Below, piece after piece: positions 31,382-39,815 of a DNA stretch of 64,000 bases (position 1 is the stretch's first letter; each line of letters starts with the position of its first letter). The position numbers were made by a program, and so were the translations under genes. Origin of the DNA: Halostella pelagica (GTDB lineage Archaea; Halobacteriota; Halobacteria; Halobacteriales; Natronoarchaeaceae); contig CP040678.1 in the NCBI GenBank assembly GCA_005954745.1, positions 1,798,001 to 1,862,000 of the forward strand, given 5' to 3'. The notes beneath the pieces were generated by a model. It did not search any database. It was not told the DNA's origin and saw only the letters and a program-made list of their open reading frames with translations.

Positions 31382-32173
31382 ATGCAGGGACAAGCTAAAC
31401 AGCAGGCCTACGACCGCGGAATCACTATCTTCTCACCGGACGGCCGTCTGTATCAGGTCGAGTACGCTCGCGAGGCTGTCAAGCGAGGGACGGCGAGTAT
31501 CGGCGTTCGGACGGCGGACGGCGTCGTTCTCGCCGTCGACAAGCGCATCCGCTCGCCGCTCATCGAGGGAACGAGCGTCGAGAAACTGCACAAGGTCGAC
31601 GATCACGTCGGCATCGCGAGCGCCGGCCACGTCGCCGACGCGCGTCAGCTCATCGACTTCGCCCGACGCCGCGCACAGGTCAACCAGTTGCGCTACGGCG
31701 AACCGATCGGCGTCGAGATGCTGACGAAAGACGTTACCGACCACATACAGCAGTACACGCAGGTCGGCGGCGCTCGCCCGTTCGGCGTCGCCCTCATCGT
31801 CGGCGGTATCGAGAACGGCGAACCGCGCCTGTTCGAGACGGACCCGTCGGGAACTCCCTACGAGTGGAAGGCGCTCGCCGTCGGCGCTGACCGCGGCGAG
31901 ATCCAGGAGTACCTCGAAGAGAACTACGAAGAGGACGGTGATCTCGACGGCGGCATCACGCTGGCGCTCGAAGCGCTCGCTACCGCCAACGACGGCGAAC
32001 TCTCGCCGCAGCGGCTCGGTCTCGCGACGGTCGACGCTGAATCGGAGTCGTACATCGAACTTACCGACGACGAGATAACCGAGTACCTTTCGGAGCACGA
32101 CCTGCTTGCCGACGAGACCGGCGACGAACCCGCCGACGGCGAGGAGTCCGACGACGACGGCAGCGAGGAGTAA
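31382..32173 (+). CDS. psmA: 20S proteasome alpha subunit
   Basis: A 263-aa alpha-type subunit that forms the outer rings and gate of the proteasome. The start GQAKQQAYDRGITIFSPDGR and LYQVEYAREAVKRGTASIG are the gating helix and first strands; the body follows to ALEALATANDGELSP. The last ~30 residues are an acidic tail. The position after rnp2 follows the conserved archaeal exosome/proteasome gene order. Whether haloarchaeal alpha1 or alpha2 is meant cannot be told from one copy. Confidence 0.96.
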   Translation: MQGQAKQQAYDRGITIFSPDGRLYQVEYAREAVKRGTASIGVRTADGVVLAVDKRIRSPLIEGTSVEKLHKVDDHVGIASAGHVADARQLIDFARRRAQVNQLRYGEPIGVEMLTKDVTDHIQQYTQVGGARPFGVALIVGGIENGEPRLFETDPSGTPYEWKALAVGADRGEIQEYLEENYEEDGDLDGGITLALEALATANDGELSPQRLGLATVDAESESYIELTDDEITEYLSEHDLLADETGDEPADGEESDDDGSEE

Positions 32174-32243
32174 TCTCGCTCGCTTTCGTCAGAGAGTTCT
32201 CTCGCGGGAAACACCTTTTAACCGGGCCGCGTTACTGACGGAT

Positions 32244-32969
32244 ATGATTTCGCTAGAGGACGCGGTGACGGCGCGGCTCGAGTCCCACGGGGCGCGCTTC
32301 GAGGTACTCGTCGACCCCGACGCTGCCCTCGAGATCAAACGAGACGAGTTCGAGGGTGAACTGGAGGACGTTATCGCCGCGGAGGACGTCTTCGAAAACG
32401 CGAGCAGGGGAGACCGTCCCGCGGAAGCCGACCTCGAAGAGGTGTTCGGAACGACAGACCCGCTGGAGATCATCCCCGAGGTGATACAGCGCGGAGAGAT
32501 CCAGATCACCGCCGACCAGCGTCGGGAGATGCAAGAGCAAAAGCACAAACAACTCGTTCAGCGCATCGCGCGCAACGCGGTCAACCCCCAGATGGACGAC
32601 GCTCCCCATCCTCCCGACCGCATCGAGAACGCGCTGGAGGAAGCCGGTTTCACCGTCGATCCGATGGAACCCGTCGAGAACCAGGTCGACGAGGCGCTCG
32701 ACGACCTCCGCCCGATCATTCCGATCCGGTTCGACGAGGTGACTGTCGCGGTCAGCGTTCCGGCGGACCACGCGGGGAGCGCGCAGGCAAAGATCCGCGA
32801 GTACGGCGACTTAGAGCGCGAAGAGTGGCAACCTGACGGGTCGTGGATAGGCGTGCTGACGTTCCCGGCCGGACTCCAGAACGACTTCTACGACACTGTG
32901 AACGAACTGACGAGCGGCGAGGCGGAAACTCAGATCGTCCGTGACGAAGACGAGATCAGCACGCGCTGA
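32244..32969 (+). CDS. Ribosome maturation factor SBDS
   Basis: A 241-aa homologue of human SBDS/yeast Sdo1, acting in release of aIF6 from the 60S-type subunit. FYSH domain at the N-terminus (ARLESHGARFEVLVDPDAALEIK), helical domain with KHKQLVQRIARNAVNPQ, and C-terminal ferredoxin-like domain (PIIPIRFDEVTVAVSVPADHAG). TATA-like CTTTTAACC (32215-32223), 26 bp ahead of ATG 32244, suggests its own leaderless transcript in addition to read-through from psmA. Confidence 0.95.
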   Translation: MISLEDAVTARLESHGARFEVLVDPDAALEIKRDEFEGELEDVIAAEDVFENASRGDRPAEADLEEVFGTTDPLEIIPEVIQRGEIQITADQRREMQEQKHKQLVQRIARNAVNPQMDDAPHPPDRIENALEEAGFTVDPMEPVENQVDEALDDLRPIIPIRFDEVTVAVSVPADHAGSAQAKIREYGDLEREEWQPDGSWIGVLTFPAGLQNDFYDTVNELTSGEAETQIVRDEDEISTR

Positions 32970-33047
32970 GAGGGACTATCGTAATTCAGTTCGGTTTTTC
33001 GACGACGCGGTGACGGCGAATACCGGTACACAGTTGCAACGGTCCTT
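32969..33047 (-). repeat. ~80-bp palindromic element, family 1, copy C
   Basis: The reverse complement aligns with the copies at 12878 and 49255: AACTGTGTACCGGTATTCGC in the left half and complementary ends. It starts at the SBDS stop codon, as copies A and B also touch gene 3' ends. The remaining intergenic DNA to 33156 shows nothing else. Confidence 0.78.
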
Positions 33048-33156
33048 ACGAGACGCCGACAGCGTACCGCGAGACGGTGGGAACCGCACGTAGACGCAGA
33101 AAAGTTCGGGGTCCGTTCGAACGACTCCTCTCGGTTTCGAATTCCTTCTGAGCGGA

Positions 33157-33468
33157 CTACCCCTTCTTGAATCCGACCAGGAAGCCGCCGGTGAATCCGA
33201 CGCCGAGAGAGAGCGTGGAGATGATCGGCTGAATCCAGTCGTTTGTGTTCTCGACCGTGTCGCCTGTTTTCAGCAGACCCGCGGAGAGGCGGTTCCAGTC
33301 GACGAACAGGATACCCTTCGCTTCGAGGAACTTGAAAAGCGCCAGCTGGACGCCGACGATGACCGCGAGGATCTTGGCTATTTTCTTGGCCGCGAAGCCG
33401 ATGACCGCGCCGATAAAGGCCCCGCTTCCAAACTCCAGACCCAGCTGTTGTGGGTCGAGTTCTATCAT
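33157..33468 (-). CDS. FUN14 family membrane protein
   Basis: A 103-aa protein of the FUN14 family: glycine-rich helix GSGAFIGAVIGFAAKKIAKI, a second helix VIVGVQLALFKFLEAKG and a last helix ISTLSLGVGFTGGFLVGFKKG. Eukaryotic FUNDC1 is a mitophagy receptor; archaeal members have no known role. No operon partner. Start at MIELDPQQLG. Confidence 0.85.
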   Translation of the reverse strand: MIELDPQQLGLEFGSGAFIGAVIGFAAKKIAKILAVIVGVQLALFKFLEAKGILFVDWNRLSAGLLKTGDTVENTNDWIQPIISTLSLGVGFTGGFLVGFKKG

Positions 33469-33682
33469 GTTCGATACGACGAGCGCTAGTAGTTATGAGC
33501 TTTGTGCCATGAATCGACAGGAACGGAACCCTGCCGGCAGGTATCCGTCACTGCAGATACATCAGCACCAGTATCTCTTGGTCTCTGAACGCATCGCCAC
33601 GGGGCGGACCGGGTTTAAATGGGTCGAGCGCGTACTCCCGACAAAGGGTGACAGCGATATCGCACGCACCAGCGGACACACG

Positions 33683-34978
33683 ATGAAGGCCATAATCGCC
33701 AAGCGCGTCGACTCAGGGACCGCAGACACCGAGGAGATCGCCGACCTGGCACGCGCTGGAGGATACACCGTCGTCGACGAAGTAACCCAGACCCGCGAGG
33801 AGGATTCCGCGCTGGAACTCGGGGAGGGGAAAGTCGAGGAACTCGCGGCGAAGGCGAGACGGACCGGAGCAGAGACCGTTATCTTCGACAACCGACTCGG
33901 CCCCTACCAGACGTTCAATCTCGGGAAGAAACTCCCCGGTGGGGTCGAAGTCGTCGACCGCTTCACGCTCATTCTGGACATCTTCGGCCAGCGAGCGCAA
34001 ACGCGAAAGGCCCAACTTCAGGTCGAACTGGCCGAACTGCGGTACGAACTCCCGCGGGCCGAGGCGAAAGCCAGCCTCGCAAAGCGGGAGGAACGGCCCG
34101 GGTTCATGGGTCTCGGCGAGTACGACGAGAGCCGCGAACAGGACCTCAAGGCCCAGATAAGCCGTATCAAGGACGAGCTAGCGAAGATAGAACAGACCGA
34201 GAAACACCGGCGTGACCAGCGACGCGAGTCCGGGTTCGACCTCGTCGCTCTCGCCGGCTACACGAACGCCGGCAAGTCGACGCTGATGCGCCGCCTGGCG
34301 GAAGACCTAGACGTCGATGAGAACGAGGACCTCCACCCCGACCTCGACGAGACCGCGGAGTCGGAGGACCAGCTGTTTACCACTCTCGGCACGACGACAC
34401 GCCGAATGGACATGAAACGGCGCGACGTGTTGCTCACGGACACCGTCGGATTCATCAGCGACCTCCCGCACTGGCTCGTCGAATCGTTCAAATCCACGCT
34501 CGACGAGGTGTATCAGGCCGACCTCGTTCTGCTCGTCGTCGACGTGAGCGAACCGGTCGCGGACATTCGCGAGAAACTCGTCACCAGTCACGACACCCTC
34601 TACGAGCGCAACCAGGCGCCGATCGTCACGGTGTTGAACAAGGTCGACATCGTCGACGACGAGGAACTCGACGAGAAGCGCGAAGCGCTGTCGGCACTGG
34701 CTCCGAACCCGATCCCCGTAAGCGGCAAGGAGGGTATCGACATCGACCGCCTCCGCGAGCGCATCGACAGCGAACTCCCGGACTGGGAACACGAGACGCT
34801 CGTCATGCCGATGACCGACGACACGATGAGCGTCGTCTCGTGGCTCCACGACCACGCCCGCGTTCAGGACGTGACCTACGGCGATGGCGACGTGGTTATC
34901 GAGTTCGAGGCCCGTCCCGCCGTCGTCGAACAGTCCCGCGCGAAGGCGTCCGACCTCTCGGTCGTCGAGTCGGCGTAG
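33683..34978 (+). CDS. hflX: GTPase HflX, ribosome-associated
   Basis: A 431-aa TRAFAC GTPase that binds and can split ribosomes under stress. N-terminal HflX domain (LELGEGKVEELAAKA, ETVIFDNRLGPYQTFNL), coiled linker, then the G domain: G1 AGYTNAGKSTLMRR, G2/G3 FTTLGTTTRRM and LTDTVGFISDLPHWLVE, G4 NKVD, G5 SGKEG. A TATA-like TTTAAAT at 33613 predicts a short leader. The ATG at 33683 is the family start; the long upstream open frame is not conserved. Its stop is followed directly by the convergent thioesterase gene. Confidence 0.95.
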   Translation: MKAIIAKRVDSGTADTEEIADLARAGGYTVVDEVTQTREEDSALELGEGKVEELAAKARRTGAETVIFDNRLGPYQTFNLGKKLPGGVEVVDRFTLILDIFGQRAQTRKAQLQVELAELRYELPRAEAKASLAKREERPGFMGLGEYDESREQDLKAQISRIKDELAKIEQTEKHRRDQRRESGFDLVALAGYTNAGKSTLMRRLAEDLDVDENEDLHPDLDETAESEDQLFTTLGTTTRRMDMKRRDVLLTDTVGFISDLPHWLVESFKSTLDEVYQADLVLLVVDVSEPVADIREKLVTSHDTLYERNQAPIVTVLNKVDIVDDEELDEKREALSALAPNPIPVSGKEGIDIDRLRERIDSELPDWEHETLVMPMTDDTMSVVSWLHDHARVQDVTYGDGDVVIEFEARPAVVEQSRAKASDLSVVESA

Positions 34979-35419
34979 TTACTCGTTCTCGCCCGCTTTA
35001 GCGTCCCGTAGCAGACGTTCGCCGCGGTCGCTTTCGACGGTGAGGTCCGGGACCGTCGTCGGGGTTCCGTTCTCGTCGACGGCGACGAAGACGAACTGCG
35101 ATTCCGTGGTCTGTTCGCGTTCCCCAGTCCGGGGGTTCTCACGGAACGCCCGGACCCGCGTCCGGACGCTCGTTCGCCCTGACCCGTGAACGTACGCCTC
35201 GATGGCGACGGTGTCGCCAGTCGGTACAGGGTTGCGAAAGTCCATGTTGTCGATGCTCGCGGTGACACAGGACTCTCCCGCGAAACGCATCGCCGACATC
35301 GCGCCGATCTCGTCCATCCACTTCATGACGTTTCCCCCGTGGACCGTCCCATAATTGTTGGCGTGGTTCGGCTGCACTCGACTCCGGTTCTCGATATACG
35401 TGTCTATCAGCGTCGGCAT
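34979..35419 (-). CDS. Acyl-CoA thioesterase, hotdog fold
   Basis: A 146-aa YciA-type thioesterase: the N-terminal strand PNHANNYGTVHGGNVMKWMDE carries the HGG and catalytic-type Asp, followed by SIDNMDFRNPVPTGD and EAYVHGSGRTSVRTRVRAF. It would release CoA from acyl-CoA esters. It ends one base past the hflX stop on the other strand. Confidence 0.9.
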   Translation of the reverse strand: MPTLIDTYIENRSRVQPNHANNYGTVHGGNVMKWMDEIGAMSAMRFAGESCVTASIDNMDFRNPVPTGDTVAIEAYVHGSGRTSVRTRVRAFRENPRTGEREQTTESQFVFVAVDENGTPTTVPDLTVESDRGERLLRDAKAGENE

Positions 35420-35465
35420 GGGACCGCGTTCGGTCGGGGGGTCAAAGAGCCTTCGTCTCCCGTCT

Positions 35466-36473
35466 TCAGCGGCGCAAGCCAGCGGCTCGGTCTATCGCCG
35501 ACTCCGTCTCGGCCACCAGTTGCTCGACGACATCGTCAGCCGACAACACGTCGTCAGTCAGACCTGCACTCTGCCCGGCAAACAGCGCCATCTCGTCGAT
35601 ATCGCCGGAGACATCTGGAGTCGCTAGCGCTTCCGAGTACCGCTCTATCGACGTACCGTCCGCGGACTCGGCGACGACAGCGTCCTCGCCTGGGCGGTCC
35701 CCCGGTTCAGGTTCGTCTGCTGCTCGCCATTGCCGGACGGTGTCGTTTTCGACGACACGGTGGGACATTCCCGGCCACCCCTTGTCGAACAGATCCGTGT
35801 AGACGGTTTCAGTTTCGTCGACCGCAGTTACCCGTTCGCGGTACCCGCGGTGCACGTTCGCCTCCTCCGTGGCCAGGAAACGGGTGCCGAGCCATGCCGC
35901 GTCCGCCCCGAGCGACAGGGCGGCGGCGACCCCTCGGCCGTCGGCGATGCCGCCGGCCGCAACGACCGGAACGTCGACGGCATCGACCACCCGCGGTACC
36001 AGCGGAAGCGTCGCCACCTCGCTCTGCACGTGGCCGCCGGCTTCCCAGCCCTGCGTCACGACTGCGTCGACGCCCGCCGCCTGAGCCGTTCGCGCTTCCG
36101 CAGCGCTCCCGACCGTCTGGAGGACCAGACCGTCCGAGTCGTGGACCTGATCGACGTACGGTTCGGCGTCACCGAACGATAGCGAGACGATCCGCGCACC
36201 CGCGCCGAGACAGACCGACAGATGTTCGTCGGTCGGTCGCTCCCTCGTCGCATCGTCGAGGACGAGATTAACGGCGAACGGACGGTCCGTCAAGGCACTC
36301 GTTCGCTCGATCGCCCGCTGTGTTTCCTCCCGGTCGCGCCAGGTGACTGCGAGGTGGCCGAGACCGCCGGCGTTCGACACTGCAGCGGCGAGTTCGGGAC
36401 ACGTCGCGCTCCCGATTGGTGCCTGTACGACGGGGTGTTCGACCCCTGCCAGTCCCGTGAACGCTGTTTCCAT
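35466..36473 (-). CDS. Nitronate monooxygenase family FMN protein
   Basis: A 335-aa TIM-barrel flavoprotein of the 2-nitropropane dioxygenase/enoyl-reductase FabK group: PIGSATCPELAAAVSNAGGLG (FMN site), VTQGWEAGGHVQSEV (GxEAGGH signature), VVAAGGIADGRGVAAALSLGA and GTRFLATEEANVH. It oxidises alkyl nitronates or is a related oxidoreductase; true substrate unknown. The start at METAFTG (36473) is four codons after an alternative GKH start. TATA-like TGTATAAAC (minus, about 36530) allows a leader of about 30 nt. Confidence 0.88.
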   Translation of the reverse strand: METAFTGLAGVEHPVVQAPIGSATCPELAAAVSNAGGLGHLAVTWRDREETQRAIERTSALTDRPFAVNLVLDDATRERPTDEHLSVCLGAGARIVSLSFGDAEPYVDQVHDSDGLVLQTVGSAAEARTAQAAGVDAVVTQGWEAGGHVQSEVATLPLVPRVVDAVDVPVVAAGGIADGRGVAAALSLGADAAWLGTRFLATEEANVHRGYRERVTAVDETETVYTDLFDKGWPGMSHRVVENDTVRQWRAADEPEPGDRPGEDAVVAESADGTSIERYSEALATPDVSGDIDEMALFAGQSAGLTDDVLSADDVVEQLVAETESAIDRAAGLRR

Positions 36474-36658
36474 GTGTTTTCCCACAGGGTTCCGAGACGA
36501 GTATTTTCCGGCAATCCGTCCATCAGTTTATACACCAGTACGGGGATACCGCCCACTGTGATCTGAGAACTGCCGCGGGACGAAACGCGGTTGCGCGACA
36601 CGGCGTCCCGCGAACACGAGTGTCGCCTGTTCGCCCAGAACGGAGACCGAGGACGGCC

Positions 36659-37138
36659 CTACTCCAGCGGTCGCTTTGCCTTCTCGACGACGCTAACGTC
36701 ATCGATTCCCGTATCCGGATACCCCCCGTCGTCGTCCTTCTCGGCGGCTTTCACCATGTCCCAGACGACGTTCAGGCCCGTCGTCACCCCTTCCAGCGCC
36801 TCCATCTCGCATCCGGTCTTCCCCGTCGTCTCCACTGCGACCGTCAGTTCGATACTATCCTCGCTCACGTCGAACTCGGTGTCGACGTTCGTGATCGGGA
36901 TCTGGTGACACATCGGGAGCGTCTCCCAGGTGTGCTTGACGGCCTGAACCGCGCCCACGCGGGCCGTCGCTAACACGTCGCCTTTCCCGATCTCGTCCTC
37001 GCGGACGGCGTCGACGGTCGACGCCTGAAGGCGAATCCGGCCACGGGCGACGGCCCGCCGCGCGGTATCCGGTTTGTCGCCAACGTCGACCATCTGTACG
37101 TCACCCTCGTCGTCGGTGTGAGTCAGTTCGTCAGTCAT
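36659..37138 (-). CDS. moaC: Cyclic pyranopterin monophosphate synthase MoaC
   Basis: A 159-aa enzyme of molybdenum cofactor synthesis step 1: VDVGDKPDTARRAVARGRI at the N-terminus, the catalytic-loop segment LPMCHQIPITNV, and GKTGCEMEALEGVTTGLNVVWDMVKA near the end, as in all MoaC. It overlaps the NAD(P)HX repair gene by 4 nt (ATGA), and is second of the two genes. No moaA or moaE in this window. Confidence 0.96.
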   Translation of the reverse strand: MTDELTHTDDEGDVQMVDVGDKPDTARRAVARGRIRLQASTVDAVREDEIGKGDVLATARVGAVQAVKHTWETLPMCHQIPITNVDTEFDVSEDSIELTVAVETTGKTGCEMEALEGVTTGLNVVWDMVKAAEKDDDGGYPDTGIDDVSVVEKAKRPLE

Positions 37139-38571
37139 TCGTCGTCACCCCACATCGCCGGAGGGATGCGATCTAACAGGTCCGTCGGGAGTATTCCGTA
37201 CTCCCGGTCCCCGACCGCGAGATCGCCAGCCCGTCCGTTGACAAAGGCCGCGATGCCTGCTGCTGTCAGGGTGTCGTGTCCGCTCGCCAGCGCACCGGTG
37301 ATACCGGCGAGAACGTCACCGGTGCCGCCGACTGTCATCCCCGGATTGCCCGTTCTCCCTACGCGAGTCTCTTCGCCGTCCGAAATGATATCGTGAGCGC
37401 CTTTCACCAGCAGAGTCACGTCCAGTTCGTCGGCGTAGTTCTCGACGAGACTCATCCGTTCGCGCCAGTCGTCAGCGGTTTCGCCGCCCATCGATTCGAG
37501 TTCGCCCTGGTGCGGCGTGCAGATCAGGTCGGCGTCAGTATCGACCTTCGGAACTTCGCGAAGCGGGTTGGCGTCGACGACGCACGTCCCGTCGTAGGCG
37601 GAGAGGAACTCCCGGGCGGCCGCGTTCGTCTCTTCGGCGTGGCCGAGGCCGGGACCGAACACGACGGCGTCGTGGTCGGCCGCCAGTTCGAGCAGTCGGT
37701 CGACGTGGCCCGGCTGTACTCTGTCGCCCGGTAACTCGCGGACGATGAGGCTCTCTTCGTACCCCTGGATCTCTCGGACGACGGTTTCTGGCGCCGCGAC
37801 CCGGACGAGGTCCGCACCCGCTCGAAGCGCCGCCTGTGCCGAAAGCGCCGGCGCGCCAGTGTACGGTCCACCCCCGACGACGAGCACCTCTCCGTGGTCG
37901 CCCTTGTGACTCTGCGGGTCTCGCGAAAGCGCCAGGAGGTCGCCGCGTTCGACGAACAGTTCGGCGGCGTCGGGGATACCGATGTCAGCGATGCGTACCG
38001 CCGCGTCGAGACCGGCCAATCCTGGCTTCCGGTCGTGGAACGTGACGACGCGGTCGGCGTCGACGGCGACGCCGTTGGTTTCGCCGGTGTCCGCGTCAAC
38101 TCCCGAGGGAACGTCGACGGCGACGACCGTCGCGTCGCTTTCGTTTATCGCCCGGGCCGCCGTCGCTTCGGGTTCGCGGAGGGCCCCCGTCGCACCGGTG
38201 CCGAGCATCCCGTCGACGATAACGTCACAGTCGGGGATATCGACTGCCACCGAGTCGGTGAACTGGCGTGTGTCGCACTCGACCCGTTGTAACGCCTCCC
38301 AGTTCTCGCGGGCGATCTCGGTGCCGATGGTGTCGGCGCGGCCGAGGAGAACGGTCGTCACGTCGTACTCGTCGAGAAAGCGGGCCGCGACGAACGCGTC
38401 GCCGCCGTTGTTCCCACGTCCCGCGACGAGAACGACACTGTCGCCTCGTTCCGCGATATCACGAACTTCGCGGGCGACAGCGTTGCCGCTCGACTCCATG
38501 AGTTGCTTTCGCGGTACGCCCAACGCCTCTGCGTTCGCGTCGATGGCGGCCATCCTGTCGCTCTGTATCAT
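37135..38571 (-). CDS. nnr: Bifunctional NAD(P)H-hydrate epimerase/ADP-dependent dehydratase
   Basis: This 478-aa fusion repairs hydrated NAD(P)H. The N-terminal YjeF_N/NnrE domain (residues 1-215) has VVLVAGRGNNGGDAFVAARFL and DCDVIVDGMLGTG; the C-terminal ribokinase-like NnrD part has KGDHGEVLVVGGGPYTGAPALSAQAAL and NPGMTVGGTGDVLAGITGA with the catalytic Asp. Typical length. It shares ATGA with moaC downstream, so both are translated from one mRNA. Confidence 0.95.
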   Translation of the reverse strand: MIQSDRMAAIDANAEALGVPRKQLMESSGNAVAREVRDIAERGDSVVLVAGRGNNGGDAFVAARFLDEYDVTTVLLGRADTIGTEIARENWEALQRVECDTRQFTDSVAVDIPDCDVIVDGMLGTGATGALREPEATAARAINESDATVVAVDVPSGVDADTGETNGVAVDADRVVTFHDRKPGLAGLDAAVRIADIGIPDAAELFVERGDLLALSRDPQSHKGDHGEVLVVGGGPYTGAPALSAQAALRAGADLVRVAAPETVVREIQGYEESLIVRELPGDRVQPGHVDRLLELAADHDAVVFGPGLGHAEETNAAAREFLSAYDGTCVVDANPLREVPKVDTDADLICTPHQGELESMGGETADDWRERMSLVENYADELDVTLLVKGAHDIISDGEETRVGRTGNPGMTVGGTGDVLAGITGALASGHDTLTAAGIAAFVNGRAGDLAVGDREYGILPTDLLDRIPPAMWGDDE

Positions 38572-38634
38572 ACGCTGCAGTTCGACAGCCGCGGGCGTTA
38601 ACGTTGCGGGACCGGTCCCGTCTCCCGCGAATCG

Positions 38635-39045
38635 CTACTCACAGGGCATGTCTTCGTCTTCGGAGACGTCCCCGACGAGTACGAGGCCGCACATCGTTCC
38701 CCCGCCGTGGTTCGAACAGTAGTACTCGTATATCCCCTCGAAGTCGAAACTGTGGGCGGCGTTCCCATCGGGCGCTAACTGGAGCGTCGCGTCCCACGAC
38801 TCGGCATCGTCGTGAAACTCGGCGCTCGTCACCGTGTGCCTCGTCGGTTTCGTTGACCCACTCGACGGTCGCACCTTCGGCGGTGCAGAGAACCGGACCG
38901 GGTCGAACGATTCGTCGGTTGTCGTGACCGTCTCGTCGGCAACGTCCTCTTCGCCGTCGCTTCCGTCGCTGTTGCCGTCACCACAGCCAGCGACCAGGGG
39001 AGTCGATAGCGCGGCCGTGGCCGAAAGGAATTTTCGTCGGTTCAT
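38635..39045 (-). CDS. Halocyanin-like blue-copper lipoprotein with two compensating frameshifts
   Basis: A 136-aa Tat-type lipoprotein (MNRRKFLSATAALSTPLVAGCGD) with a plastocyanin-like domain: FDPVRFS, then RHTVTSAEFHDDAESWD and YEYYCSNHGGGTMCGLVLVGD (copper ligands His, Cys, His, Met all visible). Residues between, VRPSSGSTKP, are unlike the family; the same DNA read in the +1 frame (about 38830-38880) gives AEGATVEWVNETDE, exactly the expected halocyanin strand. So one base seems lost near the GCACCG at 38880 and one gained near 38839. The protein is either really altered over about 14 residues, or the sequence carries two errors. Confidence 0.85.
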   Translation of the reverse strand: MNRRKFLSATAALSTPLVAGCGDGNSDGSDGEEDVADETVTTTDESFDPVRFSAPPKVRPSSGSTKPTRHTVTSAEFHDDAESWDATLQLAPDGNAAHSFDFEGIYEYYCSNHGGGTMCGLVLVGDVSEDEDMPCE

Positions 39046-39130
39046 TGTAGCGTCGCCGTATTCGCGGCCTAGAACGGTCCCAAGCGACGCTCCTTAGTGG
39101 TATGTGGGCGACAGGACGAAAGCGATCCGG

Positions 39131-39559
39131 TCAGTCCCCGTTGGTCAGCGCCTCCCGCACGTTCTCGACGGCGGCCTCCTTCTTGGCCGGGTAGGCCTCA
39201 ACTTTCGCCCGGAACGTGATCCCCTCGCCGAGTGCGGCGTCACCGCCGAACGCCGCCTGTTTATCGAGATGCATGAACAGTTCCGTGTTCTCGGTGACGC
39301 GTTCGTCGAGTTCGTCGACGACTGTCTCTATCTCGCTGAGTTCCATGATCCGGTCGAGGGCGTGGCGGATGTCGTCAGCGTTCTCGATGCGGGCCGACAA
39401 CACGATGATTCGGTCGCCGTGGTGGCCTTCGCTCTCCGCTCGCTCGACTGGGAACTCCTCGGGCAGGAACGTCCGCAACGCTTCCTCGACGCGCTTCTCG
39501 TCCTCGGTCGCGTAGCAGAACGTACGGAGGTCGACGTAGTGAAACGGGACGTTCGACAT
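39131..39559 (-). CDS. RNA-binding protein of the COG1325 (exosome-associated) family
   Basis: A 142-aa protein, recognised as the archaeal COG1325-type predicted RNA-binding protein: VDLRTFCYATEDEKRVEEALRTFLP at the N-terminus, SEGHHGDRIIVLSARIEN, LDERVTENTELFMHLDKQAAFGG and FRAKVEAYPAKKEAAVENV. Proposed to associate with RNA processing; activity unproven. It lies 11 nt upstream of DUF1918 gene in reading direction from it, same strand, so likely co-transcribed with 39571-39753. Confidence 0.85.
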   Translation of the reverse strand: MSNVPFHYVDLRTFCYATEDEKRVEEALRTFLPEEFPVERAESEGHHGDRIIVLSARIENADDIRHALDRIMELSEIETVVDELDERVTENTELFMHLDKQAAFGGDAALGEGITFRAKVEAYPAKKEAAVENVREALTNGD

Positions 39560-39570
39560 CGAACTGCTGC

Positions 39571-39753
39571 TTACTCCTCTACGGATTCGAGCGAATCCTC
39601 AGGGACACCCGTCTCCTGACCGTCCTCGAAGCTGACGGTGTACGTGCTATCGCCGAACATCGTGTCCATCACCTGGGTGACTGTCCCCTCCTCGCCGTCG
39701 TGTTCGCTGTGCTCGTCGTGCAGGACCACGCGGTCGTCCTCTTCGAAGCTCAT
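39571..39753 (-). CDS. DUF1918 domain protein (60 aa)
   Basis: A 60-aa beta-rich protein, related to DUF1918: EDDRVVLHDEHSEHDGEEGTVTQV and STYTVSFEDGQETGVPEDSLE form an SH3-like barrel pattern. Haloarchaeal; function unknown. ATG 39753 chosen because the longer frame is unconserved and overlaps no promoter. It precedes the RNA-binding protein gene by 11 nt. Confidence 0.8.
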   Translation of the reverse strand: MSFEEDDRVVLHDEHSEHDGEEGTVTQVMDTMFGDSTYTVSFEDGQETGVPEDSLESVEE

Positions 39754-39815
39754 ACGAGTCCGTTCCCTCGGCGTCGACAAAAAGGGATTGATCCGTCCGC
39801 CGATTCCGTCGCGGT

